Shown here in pieces: positions 22,661-23,205 of a stretch of DNA of 23,205 nt. The notes beneath the pieces are model-generated. The model did no database searches, was not told the origin of the DNA, and worked only from the letters and a program-made list of their open reading frames with translations. This DNA is from CAZDYP01 sp964509505. GTDB lineage: Bacteria; Chloroflexota; Anaerolineae; JACRMK01. A program made the position numbers and the translations under genes. The first letter of the stretch is position 1, and each line of letters begins with the position of its first letter. The stretch is from NCBI GenBank assembly GCA_964509505.1, contig CAZDYP010000072.1:1-23205 (forward strand), read 5' to 3'.

Positions 22661-23205
22661 ATGCCTACCCCGAAACAAAACGCCATCCAGCAAGCGAAGT
22701 ATTTCGCCGCTATGAATCCTGTCTATCTCGACACCGAGACGACTGGCACGGATCACAACGCGCAGATTGTTGAGATTTGCGTGCTGGATGCCGATGGTCG
22801 CGTGTTGGTGGACTCGCTCGTAAAACCGACGGCGCCGATTTCGCCTGACTTGGAGCGGTTTCACGGCATCACGAATGCGCTCGTACAAAATGCGCCGACG
22901 TGGAAAGAATTGTGGCCCCACTTGGAAGCGGCGTTGACGGGGCGGCGTGTGGCGATTTACAACGCCGAGTTTGATGTGCGGTTGATGCAACAATCGCATC
23001 AACAAAACAAATTGAAGTGGACGTTTGATACGTCGCGAACGTTTTGTATCATGCAGCTCTACGCGCAGTTCTATGGGCAACGCAACACGCGCTACGGCGG
23101 CTATCGTTGGCAGAGCCTCGATGATGCGCGACGCCAGTGCGGCTTGTCATTGCCCAATTCGCATCGCGCCAAAGCCGATGCGGAGCTGGCGCGAGCGGTG
23201 CTGCA
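22661..23205 (+). CDS. DEDDh 3'-5' exonuclease (DnaQ-like), partial
   Basis: The frame is open from ATG 22661 to the window end (181 codons). Motif I is YLDTETTGTDHNAQIVEICV (DxE near residue 24), motif II YNAEFDVRL (about 105) and motif III HRAKADAELA (HxxxxD), the DEDDh pattern of the DNA polymerase III epsilon subunit and related exonucleases. It is a single-domain protein so far and resembles stand-alone Exo X/epsilon-like nucleases acting on DNA or RNA ends. No ribosome binding site is seen: the heptad repeat abuts the start. The C-terminus lies outside the window. Confidence 0.88.
   Translation, partial: MPTPKQNAIQQAKYFAAMNPVYLDTETTGTDHNAQIVEICVLDADGRVLVDSLVKPTAPISPDLERFHGITNALVQNAPTWKELWPHLEAALTGRRVAIYNAEFDVRLMQQSHQQNKLKWTFDTSRTFCIMQLYAQFYGQRNTRYGGYRWQSLDDARRQCGLSLPNSHRAKADAELARAVL

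Overview
The window looks like a stretch of a Chloroflexota (Anaerolineae or Caldilinea-like) chromosome. This is inferred from gene content: a BTAD/NB-ARC/TPR regulator with the small protein that often accompanies it, a DUF3054 membrane protein, a lipoprotein-type (clade II) nitrous oxide reductase cluster without NosR, and a methionine-salvage operon. The DNA is moderately G+C-rich and nearly every gap carries palindromes or short tandem repeats. No rRNA, tRNA, CRISPR array or intact insertion sequence was seen.

Layout. 1-3460: a small conserved protein (minus) divergent from a large SARP/AfsR-type regulator (plus). Their shared gap holds an 11-bp direct repeat placed like a SARP operator, and a promoter that would give a leaderless regulator mRNA. 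3462-5494 (minus): an orphan antitoxin-like gene, a remnant of an amidohydrolase gene, and a fucose/arabinose-isomerase-like protein. 5642-7273 (plus): a thiamine-diphosphate enzyme of the acetolactate-synthase fold. 7462-9022 (minus): a DUF3054 membrane protein, a Crp/Fnr-type regulator and a small charged protein. 9023-9646: a 624-bp control region for nos. 9647-16929 (plus): nosZ, nosB-like, a nosD-nosF fusion, nosY, a nosL variant and a lipoprotein cytochrome c. 17144-17923: an orphan FecE/BtuD-type ABC ATPase. 18011-22585: a SAM-I riboswitch with terminator, then mtnA, a PfkB kinase, a GNAT acetyltransferase and S-adenosylhomocysteine hydrolase. 22661-end: the start of a DEDDh exonuclease.

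How it works together. The nos genes would encode a complete respiratory N2O reduction module: the enzyme, copper delivery (NosDFY and NosL), a membrane partner and a cytochrome donor. The Crp/Fnr regulator next door has a CRP-type recognition helix. The nosZ leader contains a perfect TGTGA-N6-TCACA site centred 41.5 bp upstream of a predicted start point, so regulator and operator appear to match. The methionine operon would be switched off by SAM and recycles the by-products of SAM use.

The most unusual theme is a population of short tandem repeats, mostly with 7-bp period and often in inverted pairs, placed in most intergenic gaps. Members of this or similar repeat classes also lie inside functional sequence: in the P3 stem of the SAM riboswitch, in the linker between BTAD and NB-ARC domains, in the linker joining NosD to NosF, in the signal-peptide n-region of NosL, in the crp leader, and at the start or end of mtnA.
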